Assembly (NCBI RefSeq): GCF_016889705.1
Contig: NZ_CP069526.1
Coordinates: forward strand, 4,154,001 to 4,218,000
DNA: 64,000 nt
Direction of reading: 5' to 3'
DNA from: Amycolatopsis sp. FDAARGOS 1241
GTDB lineage: Bacteria; Actinomycetota; Actinomycetes; Mycobacteriales; Pseudonocardiaceae
The first letter of the stretch is position 1; the number at the start of each line of letters is the position of its first letter. Both the position numbers and the translations under genes were made by a program. Below, piece by piece: positions 35,701 through 42,535 of the stretch. The notes below the pieces were generated by a model. That model had not been told where the DNA came from. It worked only from the letters and a program-made list of their open reading frames with translations, and did no database searches.

Positions 35701-37011
35701 CGCCGTCACCGGCGTCCAGAAGTTGAACCCGTGCGGCACCGCCGTCGCCGGGAAGTTGTTGCCCCGCGAGAACGTGCCGTTGGCCATCGTCCCGCGCGTG
35801 GTCAGCACGTTGTCACTCGGGCGCAGGCTCGCCGGGGGCGTCGGCGTCGCCGAAATCTTCACGTCGTCGAGCCACCCCTGGAACGCACCCGGGCCGTTCG
35901 GGTTGTCGTAGCCCACGAGGATCCGGTCGATCGTCTTGCCCGCCGCGACCGTGCCGATCGCCGACCGCACCAGGTTCCACTGGTTGGCGTAGAGCACCTT
36001 GCTCGCGCCCTGGCCCTGCGGCGACAGCGGGAACCCGTACTGGTCCGTCGCCCCCAGCCCGCTCAGGTAGGTGCCGTCGGTGAACGCCAGGTCGATCGCG
36101 ACGTTCGTGCTCGGGTACTTCAGGTCGTTGCCCGTGAACTGTGGCTGCACCTTGTACGACAGCTCGGTCGACGCCACCACCGGCAGGTTCACGTCGAAGA
36201 CCTTGTTGTACGAATACCCGTGCCCGGCCGCGGTCTGCGTGCCGGCGTAGTGGAACGCCTTCTTCCCGGTGAACCCGACCCGGCTCTTGTTCGTGTACCC
36301 GCCCGTCGGGCCCGCGTCCACGTAGCTGCGCATGTTCGGCAACGGCGGCGGCGCCGGATCGTCGTTGGCCAGCAGCAGCTCCGAAACCTGCATGATGCCG
36401 TCGCCGTGATTGCGCGTCACGTCCAGCCGGTAGTACCGGTAGGCCGCGGACGGCGCCGCGAGCTTGTACTCGTGCTCCTGGAACCGCGCGTCGAACGACT
36501 GCCCCGACTGCTTGTCCAGGTCTGTCCACGACTGCGCGTCGTTCGAGCCCTGCAGCGTCCAGTCCTGCGGATCACGGCCGGGGAAGTCGTTGGCCGAGCT
36601 GAGCGCGTAGTGCGTGATCGCCACCGGCTCCGCCAACGTGATCTGCGCCCACGCCGTGGGCTCCCACGAAAGCCACTTCGTGTCGGTCGTGCCGTCGACC
36701 AGGTTCGCCGAAACCTCACCACCGTCGGTGTTCTCGCTGCTCGCACTCGTCTCGGTCACCTTGCCCCGGATGTCACCCGGGATCGTGGCACCGTTCGCCC
36801 CATTGACCCCCGACGTGCGCGGCTCGCCCGCCGCGTCGGTGTCAACGGTGTCCTGCCACGTCGGCTGCGGATCGGTCGGCTCGAACGAGGAGGAGAAGTC
36901 CGGCGGAGGAACCTCCGCCGCGGCGACCGCGGTCACCGGCAGGGCGACCAATCCGGCCGCCGTCACGACCGCGACCAGCGCGGCGTGGACGGGTCTGGCG
37001 CTTCGGGGCAT
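32704..37011 (-). CDS. Secreted multidomain GH92 exo-alpha-mannosidase
   Basis: A 1435-residue exported enzyme. A signal peptide (about residues 1-33, ending VAAAEVPPP) precedes a jelly-roll/discoidin carbohydrate-binding domain (about 75-215, DGTTDTKWLSWEPTAWAQIT). A GH92 N-domain and catalytic domain follow (motifs NNGFWDTYRTTWPAYSLLTP, YGHSNQPSHHLLYMYDYAG and GDEDNGEMSAWYVF). A second discoidin-like domain comes next. The last 130 or so residues are a Cys-flanked repeat region built on SGPVTV- and SGPLxA-type units. It would trim alpha-linked mannose outside the cell. ATG 37011 is supported by GGGAGCAACG. The palindrome at 37098-37111 is a likely LacI-type operator. Sequence is collinear with the leaderless paralog downstream. 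Confidence 0.95.
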   Translation of the reverse strand: MPRSARPVHAALVAVVTAAGLVALPVTAVAAAEVPPPDFSSSFEPTDPQPTWQDTVDTDAAGEPRTSGVNGANGATIPGDIRGKVTETSASSENTDGGEVSANLVDGTTDTKWLSWEPTAWAQITLAEPVAITHYALSSANDFPGRDPQDWTLQGSNDAQSWTDLDKQSGQSFDARFQEHEYKLAAPSAAYRYYRLDVTRNHGDGIMQVSELLLANDDPAPPPLPNMRSYVDAGPTGGYTNKSRVGFTGKKAFHYAGTQTAAGHGYSYNKVFDVNLPVVASTELSYKVQPQFTGNDLKYPSTNVAIDLAFTDGTYLSGLGATDQYGFPLSPQGQGASKVLYANQWNLVRSAIGTVAAGKTIDRILVGYDNPNGPGAFQGWLDDVKISATPTPPASLRPSDNVLTTRGTMANGTFSRGNNFPATAVPHGFNFWTPVTAAGSSDWLYNYHSQNNADNLPVLQAFSVSHEPSPWMGDRQSFQVMPSAAAGVPDANRDARALPFRHDNEVARAHYYGVTFENGIKTEIAPTDHAAVMRFSFPGADSSLIFDNVNNSGGLTLDPASGTLTGYSDAKSGLSAGAGRMFVYATFDKPVTAGAKLSGQGRDNVTGYLRFAAGADKTVTMRIATSLISVEQAKNNLEQEIGPTATFDSVRDAAQQAWDKQLGVVEVQGASKDQLETLYSNLYRLFLYPNSAFENTGTPQAPVYKYASPVAAKAGADTATQTGSKIVDGQIYVNNGFWDTYRTTWPAYSLLTPDMAGKMVDGFVQQYRDSGWIARWSSPGYADLMTGTSSDVAFADAYLKGVTNFDVKSAYDAALKDATVTPPNSAVGRKGLDQSIFLGYTPNSTGEGFSWAIEGYINDFGIANLSKKLYDQAPASDPRKAEYLENYQYFTSRAQQYVNLFDPSIGFFQGKDASGKFTKTAAQYDPRAWGGDYTETDGWNMAFTVPQDGQGLANLYGGKDKLAQKLDAFFADQETATMTGSYGTVIHEMREARDVRMGQYGHSNQPSHHLLYMYDYAGQPAKTQAKVREALSRLYTGSELGQGYAGDEDNGEMSAWYVFGALGFYPLQMGSPNYAIGSPLFTRATLHLPGGDVVINAPKNSAKNVYVQGLKVNGKPWTSTSLPQDVLAHGATLDFDMGPNPSAWGTGPDDAPKSITTGDAVPSPLHDETGAGKGTVSTSDGSNVAALFDNTSRTEAKVTGAVTYQLNSADEAVTHYTLTSPKGAGDPKSWKLEGSYDGKTWAVADEQTDQSFAWRQQTRAFAVKNPAHYAYYRLQVTASTGGAASVAEIELLGRPDASCTKTLTGEQKGPLTVSGGTVCLAEATVSGPVTVAKGASLIVRGGSISGPLAATGAGQVVLNRTEVSGPVTITGTTGQVSIELTDTGGPVTLTGNAGPVLAGSTVGGPLACAANSPAPTDHDVANTVRGPAAGQCAKL

Positions 37012-37097
37012 CGTTGCTCCCAGCTCGTCGGGGTTCGGGGCGCGCCCGCGCGCGCAGGTTCCCCCAGCGGCGGCGCTACGGAAGGGAAACTCCTGCC

Positions 37098-37111
37098 TGA
37101 CATCGATGTCA
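37098..37111. promoter_or_regulatory. 14-bp palindrome TGACATCGATGTCA upstream of GH92
   Basis: A perfect 14-bp palindrome with a central CG, the shape of LacI-family operators. It lies 86 bases before the secreted GH92 start and 141 bases before the divergent methyltransferase. No LacI-type gene is in the window, so the regulator would act in trans. Confidence 0.55.
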
Positions 37112-37251
37112 AGATCCGGTGGGCAAACCTGGCCGGAAACGGACAACGCCGGACGTACCCGCTGGCTCATCCGGCGCTCCGGCCCCGTTCCCCCGGGTGA
37201 GGCGAGCCGAAATCCCGCACCCGGATCCGCGCCACCGGTATAAGGGGACAC

Positions 37252-37995
37252 ATGCCCACCGATCCGACCGGCCAGACCGGAACGCACCCCACAGGCGCCG
37301 ATCACGCGCGAACCCGCGTGACCGGCCCCGATTCGGCCGCCGCCGCGATCGCCGCCGACGAAGCCGCTCGCCGCCGGGCCGGCGCCGCACTCGCGGCCGG
37401 CGATCCGACCGGGTGGTTCGAACCGCTCTACGCCGCGGCCGAAACGGGCGAGGCCGTCGTCCCGTGGTTCCGCGGGGAACCCAGCCCCGAACTCGCCGCG
37501 TGGGTCGCCACGCAACCGGCCGACGGCCGCAGCGCCCTCGTCGTCGGCTGCGGGATGGCCGACGACGCCGAACTGCTCGCCGGCGCCGGGTTCCGCACGT
37601 CGGCCTTCGACGTGTCGCCGAGCGCGATCAAGGCCGTGCTGAACCGCTTCCCGGAGACCCGCGTCGCCTACCGCACCGCCGACCTGCTCGACCCGCCCGC
37701 CGAATGGCACCACGCCTTCGACGTCGTCGTCGAAATCCTCACCGTGCAGTCGATGCCCAAGTCCGTCCGCGCCGAGGCGATCGCGTCGGTGTCGTCCTTC
37801 CTGGCCCCCGGCGGCACGCTCGTCGTCGGCGCCGTCGCCGAGGAGAGCATCGACCTCGCGACATGGTCCGGACCACCGTGGCCGCTCAACCGCGCCGAAC
37901 TGGACTCCTTCGCCCGCGACGGCGTCACCGCAACCTCCCTCGACCGTGTCCGCGACGGCGCCCGCTGGTGGGCGACCTTCACCCGGGAGTTCTGA
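37252..37995 (+). CDS. Class I SAM-dependent methyltransferase (TPMT-like)
   Basis: A 247-residue methyltransferase. After an N-terminal helical tail, WFEPLYAAAETGEAVVPWFR resembles the thiopurine-methyltransferase-like opening. Motif I is SALVVGCGMADDAELLAGAG (about residues 100-118), the acidic motif II AFDVSPSAIKAVL, and the post-motif FDVVVEILTVQSMP. The subgroup methylates small thiols or other soft nucleophiles, but the substrate here is unknown. AAGGGGA lies 5 bases before ATG 37252. It is divergent from the secreted mannosidase, with no sign of functional linkage beyond the shared intergenic region. Confidence 0.9.
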   Translation: MPTDPTGQTGTHPTGADHARTRVTGPDSAAAAIAADEAARRRAGAALAAGDPTGWFEPLYAAAETGEAVVPWFRGEPSPELAAWVATQPADGRSALVVGCGMADDAELLAGAGFRTSAFDVSPSAIKAVLNRFPETRVAYRTADLLDPPAEWHHAFDVVVEILTVQSMPKSVRAEAIASVSSFLAPGGTLVVGAVAEESIDLATWSGPPWPLNRAELDSFARDGVTATSLDRVRDGARWWATFTREF

Positions 37996-38015
37996 CCATC
38001 TCCCACCCCGGCCGA

Positions 38016-38142
38016 GGCGTCCGGGAGGCCGAGGCGTTCGGCGATTTCCGCCGAGCTCCAGCCGTGTTTGCAGGCCTGGGCGATGAGCACCGGTTCCGAC
38101 CAGTTTTCGACGTCTCCCGGACGCCTCGGCCTCCCGAACGCC
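38016..38142. repeat. 26-bp inverted repeat (24/26 matches) with internal direct repeats
   Basis: Arm 1 (38016-38041) and arm 2 (38117-38142, opposite orientation) match at 24 of 26 positions around a 75-base loop. Arm 1 also carries a 13-bp direct repeat, CCGAGGCGTCCGG at 38012-38024 and CCGAGGCGTTCGG at 38029-38041. The structure could form a long stem in RNA, or be remnant termini. Confidence 0.6.
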
Positions 38143-38360
38143 GAGGACGCCGAGTGGCGCCCAGCCGTGCTCGAAGCCGAACGCCTACCGCGGGTGATCC
38201 GGGGAGGACCGTCAGAAGCTGCCGGACGAATTGCCGGTTCTCGTCGGACCTCGCCCACAGCGGAATGGCGACAATTGCCCGTCGGCAACCGATGTTGGGG
38301 GCAGGACCCAATGGCGATCGGGAACACCGACGGTCAGCGGACGAGAATTGAGACATCCGT

Positions 38361-38529
38361 CCTGTTGCATGACGCGGCATTTCATGGCCGGTGCCGGTGG
38401 AATCGGCCCCGGTCGACCCTGTGACCTGCGGTGCGCCGCCTTAGACGGCAGAACGAGTGCGCGACTTCGCCGGTGCAGCTGGCCCGTCCGGTTTCCCTGT
38501 TGCGCGAAGCGACATTTCATGGCCTCTGC
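38361..38529. repeat. Two 34-base direct repeats upstream of the amidase
   Basis: Segments 38361-38394 and 38496-38529 share about 27 of 34 bases, including CCTGTTGC, a GCGnCATTTCATGGCC core and TGC at the end. On the minus strand each reads GCCATGAAATG followed by CGC and CAACAGG. The second copy ends 23 bases before the amidase start. They may be regulator sites or duplicated remnants of a coding start. Confidence 0.55.
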
Positions 38530-38552
38530 GGCAGGCCGATAGCTTCGGATTC

Positions 38553-40004
38553 ATGGAGTGGAGTTTTCTCGCGGCCGGCGAGCTTTCGGCTGCTTTACGT
38601 GCCGGCGAGGTGACCTCGGTGGAATTGATCGACGAGGCGATCGCCCGTATCGAGCGCGACGACCAGGTGATCAACGCGATCTGTGTGCCGGACTTCGACC
38701 GTGCGCGGGCCGCCGCACACCGTGCCGACCAGGCGCGCGCCCGCGGCGAGGATCGGCCGTTGCTCGGTGTTCCGGTGACGGTCAAGGAGTCCTACAACAT
38801 CGCCGGGCTACCCACGACCTGGGGCATGCCGCCGCACCGGCACCATGTGCCGGCCGAGGACGCGGTGCAGGTGTCGCGGCTGAAGGCTGCGGGCGCGGTG
38901 GTGCTCGGTAAGACGAATGTTCCGTTGGGGCTGCAAGACATCCAGAGCTTCAACGAGATCTACGGCACCACCAACAACCCGTGGGACCACGCTCGCACCT
39001 CGGGCGGTTCCTCCGGCGGGTCGGCGGCGGCCCTGGCGTGTGGCTTCGGCGCGCTGTCCATCGGCTCCGACCTCGCCGGCTCGTTGCGCACCCCGGCGCA
39101 TTTCTGCGGTGTCCACGCGCACAAGCCGACACTGGGACTGGCCGCGAACCGCGGCATGGTCCCGCCGTCCGCGCCGGCATTGCCGGTCGACTTCGACCTC
39201 GCCGTCGTCGGTCCGATGGCGCGCACCGCCAGCGACCTCACGCTCCTGCTCGACGTCATGGCTGGGCCGGACCCGCTGACGCTCGGCGTGGCGCACCGTT
39301 TGGCGCTGCCGCCCGCCCGCCACGAGCGGCTCGGCGATTTCCGGGTCTTGGTCCTCGACGAGCATCCGCTCATTCCGACCGGGTCCGCCGTCCGGGCGGG
39401 CGTGAACCGGGTGGCCGCCGCGCTGGTCGAGGCCGGGGCCCGCATCGAACGGCACAGTCCGCTGCTGCCCGATCTGACCGAAGCCGCGACGCTCTACATG
39501 CAATTGCTGATCTCGGGCTCCGTGGCGCGTTTTCCCATCGAATCGCACGAGCAGCTGCGGACCCGCGCCGCCGGACTGAGCGCGGCCGACCAGAGTCTTG
39601 ACGCCGTGCGGCTGCGCGCCATGGTGTTCAGCCACCGCGACTGGATCGAGGCGAACAACCGCCGCGAGGCCCACCGCCACGGCTGGCGGCAGCTGTTCGC
39701 GCAGTTCGACGCCGTGGCGTGCCCGATCACGCCGACGCCCGCGTTCCTGCACGACCACAACCCCAATCCGTTGGAACGGCGCATCGACATCGACGGCGTC
39801 GAGTACCCGTACTTCGACCAGCTCGTCTGGGCCGGCCTGGCCACCATGCCCGGCCTGCCCGCCACCGCCATACCCGCGGGCCGGTCCCTTGAGGGCCTGC
39901 CGGTCGGAGTCCAGCTCATCGGCCCGGCGTTCGAAGATCGCACCCCGCTGCGGTTGGCCGAACTGCTCGAGCAGAAGACCGGCGGCTTCCAGGCGCCGAA
40001 ATAG
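38553..40004 (+). CDS. Amidase signature family hydrolase
   Basis: A 483-residue amidase-signature enzyme. The catalytic Lys is in PVTVKESYNIAG (about residue 78) and the Ser-Ser region in TSGGSSGGSAAALACGFG (about 150-165). ALSIGSDLAGSLRTPAHFCG follows with the second Ser, and GPMARTASDL completes the core. The C-terminal part has the WAGLATMPGLPATAIPAGRS block. The family hydrolyses amides, nitrile-derived amides or urethanes. The protein lacks GatB/GatC partners and the GatA-specific context, so it is a catabolic or biosynthetic amidase. ATG 38553 is used, though no clear ribosome site is seen. Repeats end just upstream. Confidence 0.92.
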   Translation: MEWSFLAAGELSAALRAGEVTSVELIDEAIARIERDDQVINAICVPDFDRARAAAHRADQARARGEDRPLLGVPVTVKESYNIAGLPTTWGMPPHRHHVPAEDAVQVSRLKAAGAVVLGKTNVPLGLQDIQSFNEIYGTTNNPWDHARTSGGSSGGSAAALACGFGALSIGSDLAGSLRTPAHFCGVHAHKPTLGLAANRGMVPPSAPALPVDFDLAVVGPMARTASDLTLLLDVMAGPDPLTLGVAHRLALPPARHERLGDFRVLVLDEHPLIPTGSAVRAGVNRVAAALVEAGARIERHSPLLPDLTEAATLYMQLLISGSVARFPIESHEQLRTRAAGLSAADQSLDAVRLRAMVFSHRDWIEANNRREAHRHGWRQLFAQFDAVACPITPTPAFLHDHNPNPLERRIDIDGVEYPYFDQLVWAGLATMPGLPATAIPAGRSLEGLPVGVQLIGPAFEDRTPLRLAELLEQKTGGFQAPK

Positions 40005-40152
40005 GGCGTATGGCCGGGTCACCGCAGGGCCGGGCGTCGTCGAGAACTCCCCGTCCCCATCGACCGGCTGTGCCGCCGGTGGGACGTGCCGCTGCGGAAG
40101 AAGACGCTGCGGAAGAAGACGCTGAGGCGGATGCTCTACGACTCCGCCGGCC

Positions 40153-40198
40153 GCCAGGTCCAGGTCCTCGCCCTCAGCGTCGAGGGCCTGGACCTGGC
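40153..40198. terminator. Bidirectional hairpin between convergent genes
   Basis: The outer stem GCCAGGTCCAGG (40153-40164) pairs with CCTGGACCTGGC (40187-40198). The inner stem CCTCG (40166-40170) pairs with CGAGG (40181-40185). The hairpin lies between the amidase stop and the M20 stop and could serve both genes. Just before it, 40089-40120 carries a short tandem of GCTGCGGAAGAAGAC-type units. Confidence 0.8.
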
Positions 40199-40205
40199 CC
40201 GATCC

Positions 40206-41540
40206 TCAGCACTCCGTGAGGAACCGCGTCAGCACTCGCGTCCCGAAGTGCAGGCCCTCCACCGGCACGCGCTCGTCCACACCGTGCGCCAGGGCCCGGT
40301 ACGGGAAGCCTTCGGGCAACGACAGGGGAGCGAAGCCGTAACAAGCCATCCCCAGCTTCGAAAACGCCTTCGCATCCGTCCCGCCGCCCAGGCAGTACGG
40401 CACGACCACGGCGCGGGGGTCCTCGGCGCGCAGCGCCGCGGCCATCGACGAGAACCACGGCGAATCCACCGGCGCCTGCACGGGCGGCTGGTGCGCCACG
40501 AACTCCCGCGTCACGCCGGGCCCGAGCAGCGAGTCGAGGACCTCGAACAGCTCGTCCTCCGCGCCGGGCAGCACCCGCACGTCCACCTGGGCCGTCGCGG
40601 TCGACGGGATCACGTTCACCTTGTAGCCGGCCGAGAGCATCGTCGGGGTGGTGCTGTTGCGCACGGTCGGCACGACCAGCGACCCCGCCGGACCCAGCCG
40701 CGCGACCGTCGCGTCCACCGCCTCACTCGACGACAGGTCCACCGGCACCCCCAGCGCCGCGCCGGTCCGCTCGAGGAACGCCTCGACGGTCGGCGTCAGC
40801 CGCACCGGCCAGCGGTGCGCGGCCACGCGGTGCAGCGCACCGGCGAGCATCGTCACCGCGTTCTCGTCGTTCGGGCGCGACCCGTGCCCCGCGCGCCCGC
40901 GCGCGGTCAGCTCGAGGTGCGCCGTGCCGCGTTCGGCCGTGCCCACCGGATACAGCCGAACCATCCGCCCGTCGGCCGCCGGCACGTGGTAGCTGTAGCC
41001 GCCGGACTCACTGATCGCCGCCGCACAGCCCTCGAACAGCGACGGGTGCTGCTCGACCAGCCAGTGCGCCCCGAACTCGCCCTTGTCCTCCTCGTCCGCG
41101 ACGAACGCCAGCACCAGGTCCCGGCGCGGCCGCAGTCCCGACGCGACCGCGGCGAGCACCATCGCGCAGAAATCCTTCATGTCCACCGCGCCGCGGCCCC
41201 ACAGGAACCCGTCGCGCACCTCGCCGGAAAACGGCGGTACCGACCAGTCGGCCGCGTCCGCGGGCACCACGTCCAGATGCCCCTGCACCAGCAACGCGGG
41301 CAACGCCGGGTCGGTCCCCGGGATCCGCGCGAGCACGTTCGCCCGCCGCGGCGCCGACTCCACGACCTTCGCCGCGACCCCGTGGCGCTCCAGGAACTCC
41401 GCGACGTACTCCGCAGCTTCGCGTTCACCTGCGGAATCCCCGTTACCGCGGTTGGTGGTGTCGAACCGGATCAGATCGGCGCACACCGCGACAACATCAA
41501 CCACGGTCCCGCCCGCGCCGTCGTCCGCAACGTCAGCCAT
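40206..41540 (-). CDS. M20 family metallopeptidase, second copy
   Basis: A 444-residue zinc hydrolase closely related to the protein at 13295-14617. Motifs are VQGHLDVVPADAADW (about residue 88), GRGAVDMKDFCAMV (about 118) and FVADEEDKGEFGAHWLVE (about 147). ARGRAGHGSRPNDENAVTML and GGGTDAKAFSKLGMACYGFA complete the set. It probably cleaves dipeptides or N-acyl amino acids. Its ATG overlaps the end of the M55 D-aminopeptidase gene by 8 bases, forming a two-gene operon. That coupling suggests the substrates are peptides, perhaps D-amino-acid-containing, brought in by the divergent Dpp-type transporter. Confidence 0.93.
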   Translation of the reverse strand: MADVADDGAGGTVVDVVAVCADLIRFDTTNRGNGDSAGEREAAEYVAEFLERHGVAAKVVESAPRRANVLARIPGTDPALPALLVQGHLDVVPADAADWSVPPFSGEVRDGFLWGRGAVDMKDFCAMVLAAVASGLRPRRDLVLAFVADEEDKGEFGAHWLVEQHPSLFEGCAAAISESGGYSYHVPAADGRMVRLYPVGTAERGTAHLELTARGRAGHGSRPNDENAVTMLAGALHRVAAHRWPVRLTPTVEAFLERTGAALGVPVDLSSSEAVDATVARLGPAGSLVVPTVRNSTTPTMLSAGYKVNVIPSTATAQVDVRVLPGAEDELFEVLDSLLGPGVTREFVAHQPPVQAPVDSPWFSSMAAALRAEDPRAVVVPYCLGGGTDAKAFSKLGMACYGFAPLSLPEGFPYRALAHGVDERVPVEGLHFGTRVLTRFLTEC

Positions 41541-42360
41541 AGATGCCCTGCACCGCCCCGCCCGCGATGGCCGTGACCACCTTGAACGCCTTCATCGCCT
41601 CGGTCATGCTCGGCGCGTCGAACCCGACGCGCCGGGTGCCGATATGCTCCACCGTCGGGATCACCGCCGTCGCCTGCGCCAGGTGACTCGCGTCGAACTC
41701 CACTTCGATCCGGTGCCGCCCGGGCGTGCGCTCCACGCGCCCGGCGCGCGCCGACGACTCCGCGGCCGCCGCCCTAAGCAATTCGGCCGTGCGCGCCGGC
41801 GGCAGGCAGATCGCCGCGTACCGGCTCACGCACTCCTTCACCGGCACCAACTCCGCCTCCGGGGCGTAGTCACGCGCGTCGTCGCACGCCTGGTCGTCGC
41901 CGCTGACCATCAGCACGGGCACGCCGTACTCCGCCGCGAGCGCCGCGTTGAGCCGGCCCTCGCTCGCGGGTACGTCGTCGAGCCACACCCCGGTGATCTG
42001 GTTCTCCAGGTAGGTGTGCGACAGCACCCCGTCGAACCCCGCACCCGCGTGGTATCCGAGGAACACGACACCGTCCACACCGGAATCGACACCCTGCATC
42101 ATCGACAACGGCTTGTGGCGCCCCGTGAGCATCCGCGCCCGCGGGTCCAGCTCCTCCAGCAGCAGGTTGCGCTGCGACGAGTGCGCCTCGTTCACCAGCA
42201 CGTCGGTGGCGCCGGCTTCGAACAGGCCCGCCAGCACGGCGTTGACGTCACCGGTGAACAGCCGCCGGAATCGCTGCCACTGCTCGGTACCGGGCACGAC
42301 GTCGTCGGTCCACGTGACGCCCGTGGCGCCTTCCATGTCCGCCGAGACCAAGATCCGCAT
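41533..42360 (-). CDS. M55 family D-aminopeptidase (DppA-like)
   Basis: A 275-residue zinc D-aminopeptidase. Metal ligands of the family are visible in MRILVSADMEGATGVT (Asp8, Glu10), VNEAHSSQRNLLL (His about 60) and VVFLGYHAGAGFDG (His about 105). MVSGDDQACDDA and SRYAAICLPP follow. In Bacillus subtilis DppA is the first gene of the dpp dipeptide transporter operon and releases D-amino acids from short peptides. Here the gene is divergent from a complete Dpp-type operon (175-base gap), which strongly supports the same role in using peptides from cell-wall turnover. Confidence 0.93.
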   Translation of the reverse strand: MRILVSADMEGATGVTWTDDVVPGTEQWQRFRRLFTGDVNAVLAGLFEAGATDVLVNEAHSSQRNLLLEELDPRARMLTGRHKPLSMMQGVDSGVDGVVFLGYHAGAGFDGVLSHTYLENQITGVWLDDVPASEGRLNAALAAEYGVPVLMVSGDDQACDDARDYAPEAELVPVKECVSRYAAICLPPARTAELLRAAAAESSARAGRVERTPGRHRIEVEFDASHLAQATAVIPTVEHIGTRRVGFDAPSMTEAMKAFKVVTAIAGGAVQGIYG

Positions 42361-42409
42361 GCGGGCACTCTAGTCATCCTACGTCCGCGCCGGGGCCGGA
42401 ACGCCGGAG

Positions 42410-42424
42410 GTCACCCCGCGTGAC
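42410..42424. promoter_or_regulatory. Dyad GTCAC-N5-GTGAC in the Dpp divergent region
   Basis: Perfect 5-bp arms are separated by CCCGC, 50 bases before the M55 start and 112 before the binding protein start. A similar GTGAC/GTCAC element lies before the MHS transporter at 61122-61135 in opposite arm order. A possible operator; evidence is only symmetry and place. Confidence 0.35.
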
Positions 42425-42535
42425 GACACGCCGGAGATAACGATCGGACACGCACAGTCGCCGCAACATATTGCGCCCTTCCCTCGGTATGTGGTTACTT
42501 TTCGGCTCTGGGGTCAGACAAGGGGTGGTTTTCAA

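Larger units (their letters stand above)
37996..38552. other. 557-base gap with inverted and direct repeats and a helix-turn-helix-like fragment
   Basis: No complete gene is supported here. Minus-strand translation of 38005-38115 gives NWSEPVLIAQACKHGWSSAE followed by IAERLGLPDA, which looks like a helix-turn-helix of a lost gene. It has no own start, and the frame runs on antisense into the methyltransferase gene. The fragment is framed by the inverted repeat at 38016-38142. Further right are two related 34-base segments (38361-38394 and 38496-38529). The stretch is unusually repetitive for its size and could be the scar of an insertion element. Confidence 0.5.

Noticed and set aside
33751..37200. 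A very long plus-strand open frame antisense to the secreted GH92 gene
   Set aside because: It is Arg/Val-rich, has no recognisable motif and mirrors codon-position bias of the real minus-strand gene; typical shadow in high-GC DNA.
38005..38115. Intact transposase or regulator gene from the helix-turn-helix-like translation
   Set aside because: The frame has no start or stop of its own and runs antisense into the methyltransferase; at most a fragment.
40089..40120. Short tandem repeat resembling a CRISPR repeat or minisatellite
   Set aside because: Only about two 15-base units with no spacers; no cas genes in the window.
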